A stretch of DNA of 37,506 bases from an uncultured Crocinitomix sp. (GCA_937139035.1 CAKZPK010000414.1:1-37506); one strand, 5' to 3'. Counted from the first letter of the stretch, positions 1-8,672 are shown. Notes: generated by a model not told the origin, from the sequence alone. Numbers and translations are program-made.

Positions 1-648
1 ACGAATACCTTTTGCTGTTTGCGTAATATAAGGCATTAGATTATTTGGCACACCTTGCGGCAATTCACCAATTAAACCAGACGGATGAGCACCAATTGGA
101 TTAAAATAACGCAAAAGCGTAGCTCCAAAATCCTCAAGAGCATCAGAATTATATCTAATTATTTTTTCACAAGTAATTTTTGTATCGCCATATGGAGACG
201 TAGCTGCCTTCACAGGGCTCTTCTCAGTTACAACTGCAGTATCAGCCTCTCCGTATACTGTGCAAGAAGATGAAAACACCAAATGCTTAATTCCAAAAGA
301 CTTCATAGCTTTTAAAACCACACATAACGACCCAATATTGTTTTGATAATACTGTACAGGTTTTTGAATAGATTCTCCAACTGCCTTATCAGCAGCAAAA
401 TGAATTAGGCCAATTGCATTAGGATAATTCTTAACGACTTCCATCACTGCATCCTCATCCTGACAATCAACCTGGTGACAGGTGGGAGTAACCTCTGTAA
501 TTTGTGCTATTCTATCAATTATCCAAGGTTTAGAATTTCTAAAATCATCTAGGATAATAGGATTATAACCAGCATTGATTAATTCAACAACCGTATGCGA
601 ACCAATATAGCCCGCACCACCAGTAACCAAAACAGTTTTACTGTGCAT
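1..648 (-). CDS. galE: UDP-glucose 4-epimerase, C-terminus cut by window edge
   Basis: Interconverts UDP-glucose and UDP-galactose with bound NAD, supplying galactose for polysaccharide and LPS; cytoplasmic, extended SDR family. The ATG is at 646-648 and the frame stays open for 216 codons to base 1, so about the last third of a roughly 340-residue enzyme is missing. Visible motifs are the N-terminal Rossmann glycines GGAGYIGS (residues 10-17), SSCTVYG, the catalytic YGDTK (YxxxK), and RYFNPIGAHPSG, which closely matches the E. coli GalE signature. The YceI-like gene lies upstream on the same strand, only 6 bp away (655), so the two could be cotranscribed. Family assignment is secure; other sugar-nucleotide epimerases share parts of this pattern, but the RYFNPxGAHPSG block favours GalE. 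Confidence 0.95.
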   Translation of the reverse strand, partial: MHSKTVLVTGGAGYIGSHTVVELINAGYNPIILDDFRNSKPWIIDRIAQITEVTPTCHQVDCQDEDAVMEVVKNYPNAIGLIHFAADKAVGESIQKPVQYYQNNIGSLCVVLKAMKSFGIKHLVFSSSCTVYGEADTAVVTEKSPVKAATSPYGDTKITCEKIIRYNSDALEDFGATLLRYFNPIGAHPSGLIGELPQGVPNNLMPYITQTAKGIR

Positions 649-654
649 TGTTAA

Positions 655-1293
655 TTATTTGCACTCTTTAACTAAAGTAGTTTTTACAGCAATTTCAACT
701 TCTGTCCAAAGTTTATTAATACCATCTTCTCCTGTATGTTTTGCTTCACAAACAACACCTAAAGAATCAACAGCAGGTTGCCCGTCAAAATCAACTAAAT
801 CTATTTCAGTCAAAAAAGTAATTTGTTCTCCGTCCACTTTCACTTCACCGTCATAGGATTTTGAAATACCGTTCATTGTAATTTCAACTGTACCACCATC
901 TTGACTTAAAGAAGAAACAACACCTGTAATGTTTGATGTTTCAGTCATCACACCAAAAAAGTTATTTTTAATTTTTGGATCACGAACCTCATCTTGTGAG
1001 TTTAAACTACTCACTGGAATATCGAAATTAGCACCTGAAAGCACTGCATACATATCTTCAGCCCCATCATTTGCCGTTACATTAATCTCGTCAAATGTTC
1101 CGCTCACACCCACACGTTCAGTTAATTTAAAAGCCGTCCAAGTTAATACCGTTTCTGCAGGATCATATGAATAAGTACATGATTCTACTACTTCATCTAC
1201 TGTCTCATCAGTTGCTTCATCTGTCGTTGTTTCTCCTCCACATGCTACCAAAAACAAACCGGTAAAGGCAAGCATAAATAATTTCTTGTTCAT
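655..1293 (-). CDS. YceI-like domain lipoprotein
   Basis: Predicted lipoprotein of 212 residues. The signal peptide ends in a lipobox LVAC with Cys18, followed by GG and a stretch rich in Thr, Asp and Glu (about residues 20-37) that may be a spacer or influence sorting to the cell surface. The rest resembles the YceI lipocalin-like fold: a strand with TWTAFKLTERVGVSGTF, where YceI proteins have their conserved W...K...V.GTF block, then alternating beta-strand segments. YceI proteins bind isoprenoid or other amphipathic lipids in a barrel; the ligand here is unknown. The gene is followed closely by galE on the same strand. The region upstream (1294-1423, 130 bp) shows no obvious TAnnTTTG promoter; the closest is TGATTTTG on the minus strand. 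The family call is by pattern only. Confidence 0.75.
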   Translation of the reverse strand: MNKKLFMLAFTGLFLVACGGETTTDEATDETVDEVVESCTYSYDPAETVLTWTAFKLTERVGVSGTFDEINVTANDGAEDMYAVLSGANFDIPVSSLNSQDEVRDPKIKNNFFGVMTETSNITGVVSSLSQDGGTVEITMNGISKSYDGEVKVDGEQITFLTEIDLVDFDGQPAVDSLGVVCEAKHTGEDGINKLWTEVEIAVKTTLVKECK

Positions 1294-1423
1294 ATTTTTT
1301 TGTTTCGATTATTAATATTAACACTAAAACAATGGTGCAAAATCAACACTTGTTTAGCAATGTTAAAGTTAGCGAAAAGCCCTGATAGAAAAAAACTTAA
1401 TTGAAAGTATGTGAATGAATTAA

Positions 1424-2410
1424 CTAAACGTCCTCTTCATAACGTCCTTCAATACGCTCTAAATTATCCAGTTGCTTCTTTTTAACAGCACCGTGAATAC
1501 TTGCATTTAATTCAAATCCAAGTAGCAGAACAAACGAGATGATGTAAATCCACAACAATAACATCATAATGGTGCCCAAAGAACCATATAGCTCATCATA
1601 ATTAGCAAACTTTTGAATATAGAATGAATACAATTCTGATGTAACAATGATAAGCACTGTTGCTAAAGTTCCTCCAGCAGAGAAAAACTTAAATTCTTTA
1701 CGATTTGATGGTCCAAAATAGTAGATAATTGCAATTGCAAAATACAACATTACAGTTACGAACAAGGCTGTTGCAATTGAAAAAATAAGATCGGCATTAT
1801 TACCAATAAACGTGCTGAATTCTGACCAATAGTTGAGCAATTTACGTTCAAGCAAAGCAACAATTACTAAGAAAAACATGCCTATAATCATGACAAAAAC
1901 AAAGCCTATTGAAGTAATTTTTGCTGACCACCAATTCCGTTTTTCAAAGGAGATTTTTGAACTATTAAAGGACTGAATGAGGACCGAAAAACCGTTAGAG
2001 CTAAAGTAAAGCGCCAAGATAAATCCGTACGAAATTAGCGAGTTAACGGTAGAGTTTTGAAAGGCATCTAAATTGTCAACAAACTGATTAAAAACAGCTT
2101 CCGGAATGAAACTACTAAAGACTGGCAAAACATCTGCTTGCAAATCAAAATAAGGAATATAGGCGGTTATTATAACCATGACTAGCCCAAATGGAATCAT
2201 AGCCAAAAAAAAGTGAAACGCCAATGAGGATGCTCTTGTTGCCACTAATCCACGGCGGATGCTCCAAGCAAAAAAGAACAAAATCTCCCATAATGAAACG
2301 CCTTCAAATCCTGGTATAATAATTTTACGCGAAACATGAATAACCTTACGAATTAAGGTAACTCTAATGATTCTTAACAACCTCGTGATTTTCTCTATCA
2401 AGCTCTTCAC
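1424..2410 (-). CDS. YihY/virulence factor BrkB family inner-membrane protein
   Basis: Polytopic membrane protein of 328 residues with about six hydrophobic segments and the family hallmark near the N-terminus: a charged cytoplasmic start, then an aromatic helix, then RASSLAFHFFLAMIPFG (about residues 79-95), the conserved AAxLAYxxLLSLxP-type block of BrkB/YihY proteins. BrkB was once called ribonuclease BN, an assignment later withdrawn; the molecular role (transport or lipid-related) is unknown. The start codon is GTG at 2408-2410. A TATATTTG box on the minus strand (2422-2415) ends only four bases before that GTG, so the transcript would be almost leaderless unless a later start is used. 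Divergent from the bestrophin-like gene at 2513. Confidence 0.88.
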   Translation of the reverse strand: MKSLIEKITRLLRIIRVTLIRKVIHVSRKIIIPGFEGVSLWEILFFFAWSIRRGLVATRASSLAFHFFLAMIPFGLVMVIITAYIPYFDLQADVLPVFSSFIPEAVFNQFVDNLDAFQNSTVNSLISYGFILALYFSSNGFSVLIQSFNSSKISFEKRNWWSAKITSIGFVFVMIIGMFFLVIVALLERKLLNYWSEFSTFIGNNADLIFSIATALFVTVMLYFAIAIIYYFGPSNRKEFKFFSAGGTLATVLIIVTSELYSFYIQKFANYDELYGSLGTIMMLLLWIYIISFVLLLGFELNASIHGAVKKKQLDNLERIEGRYEEDV

Positions 2411-2414
2411 TTAG

Positions 2415-2422
2415 CAAATATA
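2415..2422 (-). promoter_or_regulatory. TAnnTTTG (-7) box of the BrkB gene
   Basis: The minus strand reads TATATTTG, an exact match to the Bacteroidota -7 consensus TAnnTTTG. No TTG at the usual 17-23 nt upstream distance was found. The box lies four bases from the GTG start, implying a leader of about zero to two bases. Confidence 0.45.
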
Positions 2423-2512
2423 AGAGCAATTTACAATTGATAGGCATGATTGAGAATTTGACTATTATCCAAATTTTCAGATTATTAGTATTTTTATCAA
2501 AATTCAATTGCA

Positions 2513-3379
2513 ATGATTAAATATAATCCGAAAAACTGGTTCAGACATATTTTCGCTATTCGAAGGAGCGACACTGTATTCATGATTTGGAAAGAATTGG
2601 TGTATATAGTAATATTTACACTAGGTTTAGCTTATGTAGAATTAAACTACATGGGTGACATTTCCATTTACAGTCAATTATTAGCCGTATACTCACTTAT
2701 TGGTTTTGTATTATCATTACTCTTAGTTTTTAGAACCAACACAGCATATGACCGTTGGTGGGAAGGACGAAAAAAGTGGGGAGAATTGGTGAACAATTCT
2801 AGAAACTTAGCAGTTAAAGTTTCGGTTATTTGTCCAGACGAAGAGTCGAAAGCTTTTTTTTCGCGAATGATTCCTAATTATGCTTTTGCAATGAAAGAGC
2901 ATTTGCGAGCTGGCGTAAAACTTGACGAACTAGATCTTACACCTGAGGAGAGAAGAGAATTACAACATGCAGAACATGTACCTAATATTATTGTTAAATG
3001 GCTTTACAAACGCCTTCATGAACTTAAAAGCAATAATAACATTACAGAACAAGAGTTTATCGTAATTGATATCAATTTAAAAAGCTTTGCAGATATTATA
3101 GGGGCATGCGAGAGAATTAGAAACACACCAATTCCATATTCTTACAGTATCTTTTTAAAGAAGTTTATCTTCATTTACGTAACAACAATTCCATTAGCGC
3201 TAGTGGTTGACTTCCAATACTGGTCTGCACTTATAGTTGCATTCATATTTTATGTCCTTGTAAGTATGGAAATACTAGCCGAGGAAATTGAAGACCCTTT
3301 TGGGTTTGATGACAATGACTTGCCAACAGATGATCTTTGTGCTAAAATTCGTAAAAACGTAGAAGAAATATTTGCCTAA
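2513..3379 (+). CDS. Bestrophin-like anion channel family protein
   Basis: Membrane protein of 288 residues resembling the bacterial bestrophin/UPF0187 family, pentameric channels in the inner membrane. Evidence: N-terminal YNPKNWFRHIFAIRRSDT, two early hydrophobic helices, the conserved block FRTNTAYDRWWEGRKKWGEL (about residues 74-93), and near the C-terminus the family signature RIRNTPIPYSYSIFLKKF followed by two more membrane helices. Length is typical. Bacterial members conduct cations or anions, so selectivity cannot be inferred. The gene stands alone on the plus strand; its TAA (3377-3379) interlocks with the TAG of the convergent YwqK-type gene (3376-3378), so no terminator can lie between them. 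Confidence 0.88.
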   Translation: MIKYNPKNWFRHIFAIRRSDTVFMIWKELVYIVIFTLGLAYVELNYMGDISIYSQLLAVYSLIGFVLSLLLVFRTNTAYDRWWEGRKKWGELVNNSRNLAVKVSVICPDEESKAFFSRMIPNYAFAMKEHLRAGVKLDELDLTPEERRELQHAEHVPNIIVKWLYKRLHELKSNNNITEQEFIVIDINLKSFADIIGACERIRNTPIPYSYSIFLKKFIFIYVTTIPLALVVDFQYWSALIVAFIFYVLVSMEILAEEIEDPFGFDDNDLPTDDLCAKIRKNVEEIFA

Positions 3380-5076
3380 GGCACAAATGATTTTGGCTTA
3401 CCGTTTGGACTAAGCTCCATTCCGTCTTCAAAGTTTTTTTCTACTACCGGTTTTCCACGCTTATCAAACACGTACATTTTGCCGTGCTTTACTCCGTTTT
3501 TATAATTGATTTCTTGTGTCACTCTATGAGGTCTCCACTCAAAAATCAACATTTTACCTTCTAATTTTCCTGCTTTGTAATTAATGATGCGGCTTTCTTT
3601 CGCTCCACCTCTAAAATAGTAAACCCACTCGCCTTCTTCTTTTCCATTCTTATAATTTCCTTCGTGCGTCATTCCTCCATCTTTTTGGCTATACCAAATC
3701 CAATGCCCATGCTTTACACTTTCTTTTAAAACACGCTTTGAAAAAGGACCATATTTAACGCCTTTTTTATGGTTGATGATCTTGTAAGAACCTATTTCCA
3801 ATAATTTTCCTTTATCACTAAAGCGTTTCCACTCATCAATTTTCAAATCATGCTCATAAGTACCTTCTAAGTGTAATTTGCCTTTTTTATAAAACGAGCG
3901 CCAAACCCCATGCAAGCTTCCCATATCAAACGAGGCCTCATTTTTCAAATCACCATTTTTAAACCACTGCTTCCACTCTCCATGCTCTTCTCCCGCAACA
4001 AAAGTTCCTTCTTTTAATAACTTACCATTCTCGTACCATGTTTTCCAAGTTCCATCCTCCAAGTCATTTTTATATTCGCCTTGCTTCCATCTGCTGCCAT
4101 CTTTATAATAAAAATCCCATTTACCGTTTCTAAGTCCCTCTGCAAAATAACCTTGACTTTCAACCTGAACAGAATCTCCTGGAAACCAATATTGCCAAAA
4201 ACCATCTTGTTTACTGTTTACAAAATCGCCCTCCATATCTTTGGTACCAACATTTGTATACCAAGTCCAATGTCCTTCTTTTTGGCCATTTTTAAATACC
4301 CCTTTTATGTTCACCTTACCGTTATCATAATTCTTAACGTATTCACCATTTAACGAACCTTGCTTATAAGACAATTTACGGTCAATCTGTCCAGTATAAT
4401 ACCAATAAGTCCAATTTCCATCCTTTTTATTGTCTGCATATTGACCTTGAGCAAAAATATTTCCTGCGGCGGTGTACTCTTCAAAATCACCATTTTTAAG
4501 ACCATCTTTATAGGTGTAAAACTCTTGTAAATGTCCCGTACTCGAATAATAAACAAATGTTCTTCCATCTCCATTTTTAAGAGAATGCGTGCTATCCATT
4601 TTCCAGAAATTTTGGACATAAGAAAGTGAATCAACCAGCTCTTCCTCCATCATATGGTATCCATTGCTATAATAATAATTCCACTTACCAATTGCACGGT
4701 CTCCTTTATAATAACCTTCTTCTTTCAGGTTTCCGTTTTCGTGCCAGCTTACATATAAGCTATCTTGTTTACCTTCTTTAAAGAAACCTTGATCTTTTCT
4801 TTTTCCGTTTGCATAATAGCGCGTTACTCTACCATTTAGCACTCCTTTAATATAGGTTCTCTCCTCCTCTAATCTTCCTTGTCGATCCCAATATTTCCAC
4901 AGCCCATGTTCTAACGTAGTCTCTCCATTAAAATCATCCGCATATTGATAGCCCTGACTTCTTAAAACAGAATTATTATAGTCCCAAAAGTTTTTAACCA
5001 TGCGCGGCTTAAGCTTTTGACCATAGCCAACGCTTAAAAATAGAATGGCTGAAATTAATAGTGTGAGGTTTTTCAT
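3376..5076 (-). CDS. Exported YwqK/MORN-like repeat protein
   Basis: 566 residues, with a signal peptide ending near residue 19 (VGYGQ). The mature part is almost entirely a short repeat of about 23 residues of the type 'NGxxxxEGxYKNGxxxGxWxxYYxNG', present roughly twenty times. This is the MORN-like repeat of YwqK proteins, a family annotated as 'toxin-antitoxin system YwqK family antitoxin'. That label comes from Bacillus YwqJK; here there is no neighbouring toxin and the protein is exported, so an antitoxin role is unlikely. A cell-surface or periplasmic beta-structured scaffold is a better guess. The repetitive coding produces several open frames in the other registers, which are artefacts. 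An exact TAAATTTG box lies at 5120-5113 (minus). Function unknown. Confidence 0.8.
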   Translation of the reverse strand: MKNLTLLISAILFLSVGYGQKLKPRMVKNFWDYNNSVLRSQGYQYADDFNGETTLEHGLWKYWDRQGRLEEERTYIKGVLNGRVTRYYANGKRKDQGFFKEGKQDSLYVSWHENGNLKEEGYYKGDRAIGKWNYYYSNGYHMMEEELVDSLSYVQNFWKMDSTHSLKNGDGRTFVYYSSTGHLQEFYTYKDGLKNGDFEEYTAAGNIFAQGQYADNKKDGNWTYWYYTGQIDRKLSYKQGSLNGEYVKNYDNGKVNIKGVFKNGQKEGHWTWYTNVGTKDMEGDFVNSKQDGFWQYWFPGDSVQVESQGYFAEGLRNGKWDFYYKDGSRWKQGEYKNDLEDGTWKTWYENGKLLKEGTFVAGEEHGEWKQWFKNGDLKNEASFDMGSLHGVWRSFYKKGKLHLEGTYEHDLKIDEWKRFSDKGKLLEIGSYKIINHKKGVKYGPFSKRVLKESVKHGHWIWYSQKDGGMTHEGNYKNGKEEGEWVYYFRGGAKESRIINYKAGKLEGKMLIFEWRPHRVTQEINYKNGVKHGKMYVFDKRGKPVVEKNFEDGMELSPNGKPKSFVP

Positions 5077-5112
5077 TTATCTCAAGCTTGTTTTACAATA
5101 TAAGTGAAGGAT

Positions 5113-5120
5113 CAAATTTA
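5113..5120 (-). promoter_or_regulatory. TAnnTTTG (-7) box of the YwqK-type gene
   Basis: The minus strand reads TAAATTTG, exact consensus, 36 bases before the ATG. No TTG is visible at the expected -33 distance, so support is one element only. Confidence 0.45.
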
Positions 5121-5146
5121 GTTACCTTTTTTGAGTTTTAAAGAGA

Positions 5147-5815
5147 TTAAGCTAAAACTAACCCTCTTATTCCTTGAATTAGGAAAAGCAAACCGAATAA
5201 CATGAGGATAGAACCTAAAACAATGTTTACAACTCTTATCCATGAAGGGGTCAAAAACTCTTTCAATTTTTTAGCTCCAATAATCTTTAAAATATCTACA
5301 CTAAAAAAGGTAATCAGAATTAAAGAAATATAAATTACTTGAACGTAAAGGTGAGTTAGATTAAGGTCTTGAGAAGCTTCAGGTAAAAGCGACATCATGG
5401 TTAGCCAATAAAACAATACACCCGGATTAAGTGCATTGATCATGAACCCTTTTAAAACCATCATTAAATGATTACTTGCTTTAAGATCTTTAGCTTCACC
5501 AATATTAGTTTTTGGCAAAAGTTTGGGCTTTTTCGCTTTCATTAAATTGGTGATTCCAAAAACAATGAAAGCCGCACCGCCAATAACTTTCAAAAAGTAG
5601 CGATTCTCACTTTCCATGAGTTCATTTACTTCTTGAAAAAACAAAAATGCAATGACAACATAAACCAAATCACTAATTAGCACTCCTAAATCAAGATAAA
5701 GTGCTGATTTTACTCCTTTAGTTATACTGGTTTCAATGAGTATAAAAAAAGCAGGACCAACCATTATGCTTAATAACAGTCCATACCCAATTCCGCCTAT
5801 AATAATCTCAATCAA
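5147..5815 (-). CDS. LysE family transporter (amino acid exporter-like)
   Basis: 222-residue inner-membrane protein with about six hydrophobic helices. The N-terminal GxxxGxxLSIMVGPAFFILIETSITKG (described by its key residues G-P-A-F-F and the E-x-S-x-x-x-G turn) matches the LysE/RhtB opening, and the 'NPGVLFYWLTMMSLLP' segment (about residues 130-145) is the family's second-half NP motif. LysE/RhtB members export amino acids such as lysine, homoserine or threonine; the substrate here cannot be predicted. A bipartite promoter lies upstream (5859-5891), and the downstream YwqK-type gene has its own box, so it may be monocistronic. Confidence 0.9.
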   Translation of the reverse strand: MIEIIIGGIGYGLLLSIMVGPAFFILIETSITKGVKSALYLDLGVLISDLVYVVIAFLFFQEVNELMESENRYFLKVIGGAAFIVFGITNLMKAKKPKLLPKTNIGEAKDLKASNHLMMVLKGFMINALNPGVLFYWLTMMSLLPEASQDLNLTHLYVQVIYISLILITFFSVDILKIIGAKKLKEFLTPSWIRVVNIVLGSILMLFGLLFLIQGIRGLVLA

Positions 5816-5858
5816 AAACTTTGTTTTATCAGTTTAATATTTGTTGTTCAGATTCATC

Positions 5859-5891
5859 CAAATTTACTTCATTCAATACGCAAATCAGCAA
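5859..5891 (-). promoter_or_regulatory. Bacteroidota-type promoter of the LysE-family gene
   Basis: On the minus strand: TTG (5891-5889), a 22-base spacer, then TAAATTTG (5866-5859). Both elements match the Bacteroidota -33/-7 consensus and the spacer is within the usual range. The predicted leader is about 40 bases to the ATG at 5815. Confidence 0.6.
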
Positions 5892-5919
5892 AAAAGGTTC
5901 TGATTTTAATCAGTTTTGA

Positions 5920-6693
5920 TCATAAGTTTACACCTAATTCAACAACGATTGGGCAATGATCTGAATGCACTGCCTCTGAAAGTATACTCGCTCCAGTCAA
6001 TTTACTTGACAATGATTCTGTTATAAAATGATAATCAATACGCCATCCTAAATTTTTACCGCGTGCACCAAAACGATAGGTCCACCAAGTATAATTATCT
6101 GGTTCTTTATTTAATTCTCTAAACGTATCAACAAAACCTAATGCTAAAAAGTCTGTAATCCATTGACGTTCTTCTGGCTTAAATCCTGAAGAATTTTTAT
6201 TTGAAACTGGATTATGAATATCAATTGGTTCATGACAAATATTAATGTCTCCTGATATTAATAAGTTTGGACGCGTTTTACGCAATTCAATAATATAGTC
6301 ATTGAAATCCGCTAAAAAATCCATTTTAAACTCTTGGCGCTCATCTCCACTACTTCCGCTTGGAAAATAACAACTTAAGACTGAAAAATCTCCAAAATCT
6401 GCTCTCAATATTCGTCCTTCATTATCATATTTTTCAATACCACATCCGTACTCCACATGATCGGGCTCCGTTTTAGAAAAAATGGCTACACTACTATATC
6501 CTTTTTTCTGTGCTGAATACCAATAGGTTTTATAACCCGCATCCTCAAATATTGACAAATCAAGCTGATCTTTATGCGCTTTAGTTTCTTGAATACACAC
6601 AACATCTGGATCTTCAGATTTTAGCCATTTGATCCAGTCTTTTTTTAATGCTGCTCTAATTCCATTAACGTTATAAGAAATGATTTTAGCCAT
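5920..6693 (-). CDS. xth: Exodeoxyribonuclease III (AP endonuclease)
   Basis: 257-residue enzyme of the exonuclease III/APE1 family; cleaves DNA 5' to abasic sites and degrades 3' ends in base-excision repair. Active-site residues are all recognisable: Asn10 (SYNVNGIRA), metal-binding Glu36 (CIQETK), Tyr109 (CYFPSG), Asp149 and Asn151 (SGDINICH), Asp220 (WRIDY), and Asp245/His246 (HSDHCPI). Length is typical. The start ATG at 6693 gives the canonical beginning of the fold (KIISYNVNGIRA). It has its own bipartite promoter at 6712-6744. The two genes downstream on the same strand are unrelated. Confidence 0.96.
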   Translation of the reverse strand: MAKIISYNVNGIRAALKKDWIKWLKSEDPDVVCIQETKAHKDQLDLSIFEDAGYKTYWYSAQKKGYSSVAIFSKTEPDHVEYGCGIEKYDNEGRILRADFGDFSVLSCYFPSGSSGDERQEFKMDFLADFNDYIIELRKTRPNLLISGDINICHEPIDIHNPVSNKNSSGFKPEERQWITDFLALGFVDTFRELNKEPDNYTWWTYRFGARGKNLGWRIDYHFITESLSSKLTGASILSEAVHSDHCPIVVELGVNL

Positions 6694-6711
6694 AAGTTTA
6701 ATTTTGAACTA

Positions 6712-6744
6712 CAAAAATAACTATTTGCGTCTATTCTTGAACAA
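6712..6744 (-). promoter_or_regulatory. Bacteroidota-type promoter of exonuclease III gene
   Basis: On the minus strand: TTG (6744-6742), a 22-base spacer, then TATTTTTG (6719-6712), an exact TAnnTTTG. The ATG at 6693 follows 18 bases after the -7 box. Confidence 0.55.
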
Positions 6745-6747
6745 ATT

Positions 6748-7107
6748 CTACCAAACCACTTCGTGCACGGCTGGGTTTTCTATTGCATAAATTACCTGGA
6801 TTGACTGGTTGGGACCAATAATTCTAAAACGGGTTGTGATATTTTTATAAGTGCTGTCATCAACTATATATTCATAAAGCACATCCTGCGTATCGAACCA
6901 ACCTTGGTTATATATTTTAGTATCTAAAATATTACCTTTAGTTTCCGCAGTGGTTTTAAAGTAAAACTTAAAATCTCCCTTGCCACATTTTACCATGAAC
7001 ACAATAAATAGCAATCCTAAAAATGAAATAATCATTTTGCGCCAAAAAGCTTTTCGATTATCCGTTTTTATTTTTTTGCCATACGCGCTTAATTCTTCCG
7101 CCTTCAT
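6748..7107 (-). CDS. Small single-span membrane protein, DUF3592-like
   Basis: 119 residues: a Lys-rich N-terminus, one membrane helix (about residues 26-41), then a small beta-rich domain. The tail has the order seen in DUF3592 proteins: G-x-I-L-D near the start of the domain, a Y-x-Y strand (VLYEYIVDDSTYKN), then VIYAIENPAVHEV, the 'V.Y.P.NP' motif. That similarity is by eye and weak. No partner gene is evident: the exonuclease III gene follows after a 54-base gap with its own promoter. The intergenic region with divergent radA contains a 21-base palindrome (7131-7151). Confidence 0.6.
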   Translation of the reverse strand: MKAEELSAYGKKIKTDNRKAFWRKMIISFLGLLFIVFMVKCGKGDFKFYFKTTAETKGNILDTKIYNQGWFDTQDVLYEYIVDDSTYKNITTRFRIIGPNQSIQVIYAIENPAVHEVVW

Positions 7108-7130
7108 TTAAAAAATTTCGATTGAACAAT

Positions 7131-7151
7131 TAAAGATATTAAATATCTTTA
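7131..7151. repeat. Perfect 21-base palindrome in a divergent promoter region
   Basis: TAAAGATATT, central A, then AATATCTTTA: ten perfectly paired bases on each side. It lies 24 bases upstream of the DUF3592-like gene and 82 bases upstream of radA. Each arm contains TATCTTTA, one base from TAnnTTTG, on opposite strands. It could be an operator, a pair of overlapping promoter boxes, or a chance AT-rich palindrome. Confidence 0.4.
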
Positions 7152-7233
7152 TAGAAAAGATTTATAATAATCATTTCCAAAACGTAAATAGATTACGGTC
7201 TGCGTATTCATATTTGCATTTTAAACGAAATTA

Positions 7234-8601
7234 ATGGCTAAGACTAAAACATCCTTTTTCTGTCAAAACTGTGGCGCCGAATCACCAAAATGGGTAGGTA
7301 AATGTGGCTCATGTAATGAATGGAACACCTACGTAGAAGAGGTCATTCAGAAAGCGCCCAAAAGTGCTACTCCGTTCTCATCTTCTAACACACAACGTGC
7401 TGCCAAACCACACCGTTTAAACGAAATTGAAAAATACGAAGAGCGCCGAATAATGCTTTCTGACACAGAATTAAATCGTGTTTTGGGCGGTGGTGTTGTA
7501 CCCGGCTCACTTGTTTTGTTTGGCGGTGAACCTGGAATTGGAAAATCAACTTTACTATTACAATTAGCTGTTAGAGAGGTTGGAAAAAAAATCCTTTACA
7601 TATCGGGTGAGGAAAGCGAGCAACAAATTAGCATGCGTGCTGACCGTATTGGAAAATCAAACGAAAATTGCTTCGTATTGACAGAAACTTCAATGCAAAA
7701 TATTTTCATTCAGGTTGAAGCTGTAAAACCAGACATTCTAATTATCGATTCTATTCAAACGTTACATTCAACAAGTATTGAATCGTCTCCAGGAAGTGTG
7801 TCACAAATTAAAGAATGTACTGCAGAATTTTTGCGTTATGCTAAAGAATCAGGTACACCTGTTTTTTTAATTGGACATATTACTAAAGAAGGATCGTTAG
7901 CCGGACCTAAGGTTTTAGAACATATGGTTGATGCGGTTTTGGTATTTGAAGGTGACCGTAATCATGTATATAGACTTGTGCGTTCTATAAAAAACAGGTT
8001 TGGATCTACCAATGAATTGGGCATTTACGAAATGAACAGCTCAGGATTGCGCGAAGTTGAAAATCCATCAGAAATATTAATTACAAGTACTGGAGAAAGA
8101 CTTAGCGGAATTTCTATTGCCTCAACAATTGAAGGCGTGCGTCCAATGCTAATTGAGATTCAAGCCTTAGTAAGCACAGCAGCATATGGTACACCACAAC
8201 GCTCATCCACAGGTTTTGATTTACGCCGCTTAAACATGCTTTTGGCCGTTTTAGAAAAAAGGTGTGGTTTTAAATTGGGCGCTAAAGATGTATTTCTAAA
8301 TATTGCTGGTGGAATAAAAGTAAATGATCCTGCTATTGATTTAGCTGTGGTTTGCGCCATCATGTCTTCTAACGCAAACATTCCTATTCATCCAGGTATT
8401 TGTGTTTCAGCAGAACTAAGTCTTTCTGGAGAAATTAGGGCGGTAAATCGCACTGATCAACGGATAATGGAAGCTGAGAAAATGGGGTTTGAACAAATTA
8501 TCATATCTAAATACAATAAAGGAATTAAACAGGCCGATTATGATATAAAAATTCATCAAGTCAGCAAAATTGAAGATGCAATTCGCTTAATTTTTGGATA
8601 G
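7234..8601 (+). CDS. radA: DNA repair protein RadA (Sms)
   Basis: 455-residue RecA-related ATPase/helicase that helps branch migration during homologous recombination; cytoplasmic. Domains: N-terminal zinc finger with Cys10, Cys13, Cys24 and Cys27; Walker A GGEPGIGKST (about 97-106); Walker B ILIIDS; the RadA-specific KNRFG motif (IKNRFGSTNELGIYEM); and a C-terminal Lon-protease-like domain without protease catalytic residues (the segment around GGIKVNDPAIDLAV and SGEIRAV). Length is typical. The ATG at 7234 gives the expected start of the zinc finger. Downstream porZ starts 85 bases after the stop. Confidence 0.97.
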   Translation: MAKTKTSFFCQNCGAESPKWVGKCGSCNEWNTYVEEVIQKAPKSATPFSSSNTQRAAKPHRLNEIEKYEERRIMLSDTELNRVLGGGVVPGSLVLFGGEPGIGKSTLLLQLAVREVGKKILYISGEESEQQISMRADRIGKSNENCFVLTETSMQNIFIQVEAVKPDILIIDSIQTLHSTSIESSPGSVSQIKECTAEFLRYAKESGTPVFLIGHITKEGSLAGPKVLEHMVDAVLVFEGDRNHVYRLVRSIKNRFGSTNELGIYEMNSSGLREVENPSEILITSTGERLSGISIASTIEGVRPMLIEIQALVSTAAYGTPQRSSTGFDLRRLNMLLAVLEKRCGFKLGAKDVFLNIAGGIKVNDPAIDLAVVCAIMSSNANIPIHPGICVSAELSLSGEIRAVNRTDQRIMEAEKMGFEQIIISKYNKGIKQADYDIKIHQVSKIEDAIRLIFG

Positions 8602-8672
8602 TTGCAGCTCAATTATCTTGCCTATCAACTTATTCCACACAATAATTTATTCAAATTGCTGTTATTTCTATG

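Noticed and set aside
85-273. 62-codon plus-strand frame.
   Set aside because: Antisense to galE, whose conserved motifs are read on the other strand.
4014-4634. Open frames of 63-94 codons inside the YwqK-type gene (both strands).
   Set aside because: They are register shifts of a repetitive coding sequence, without start context or recognisable product.
3376-5076. Possible toxin-antitoxin locus, from the YwqK antitoxin label.
   Set aside because: No toxin-like gene is adjacent, and the protein is exported, so there is no evidence of a TA pair.
5890-5913. Weak hairpin CTGATT / AATCAG followed by six T on the minus strand after exonuclease III.
   Set aside because: Only six AT-rich pairs with a minimal loop, and it overlaps the -33 element of the LysE-type gene; may be a terminator but support is poor.
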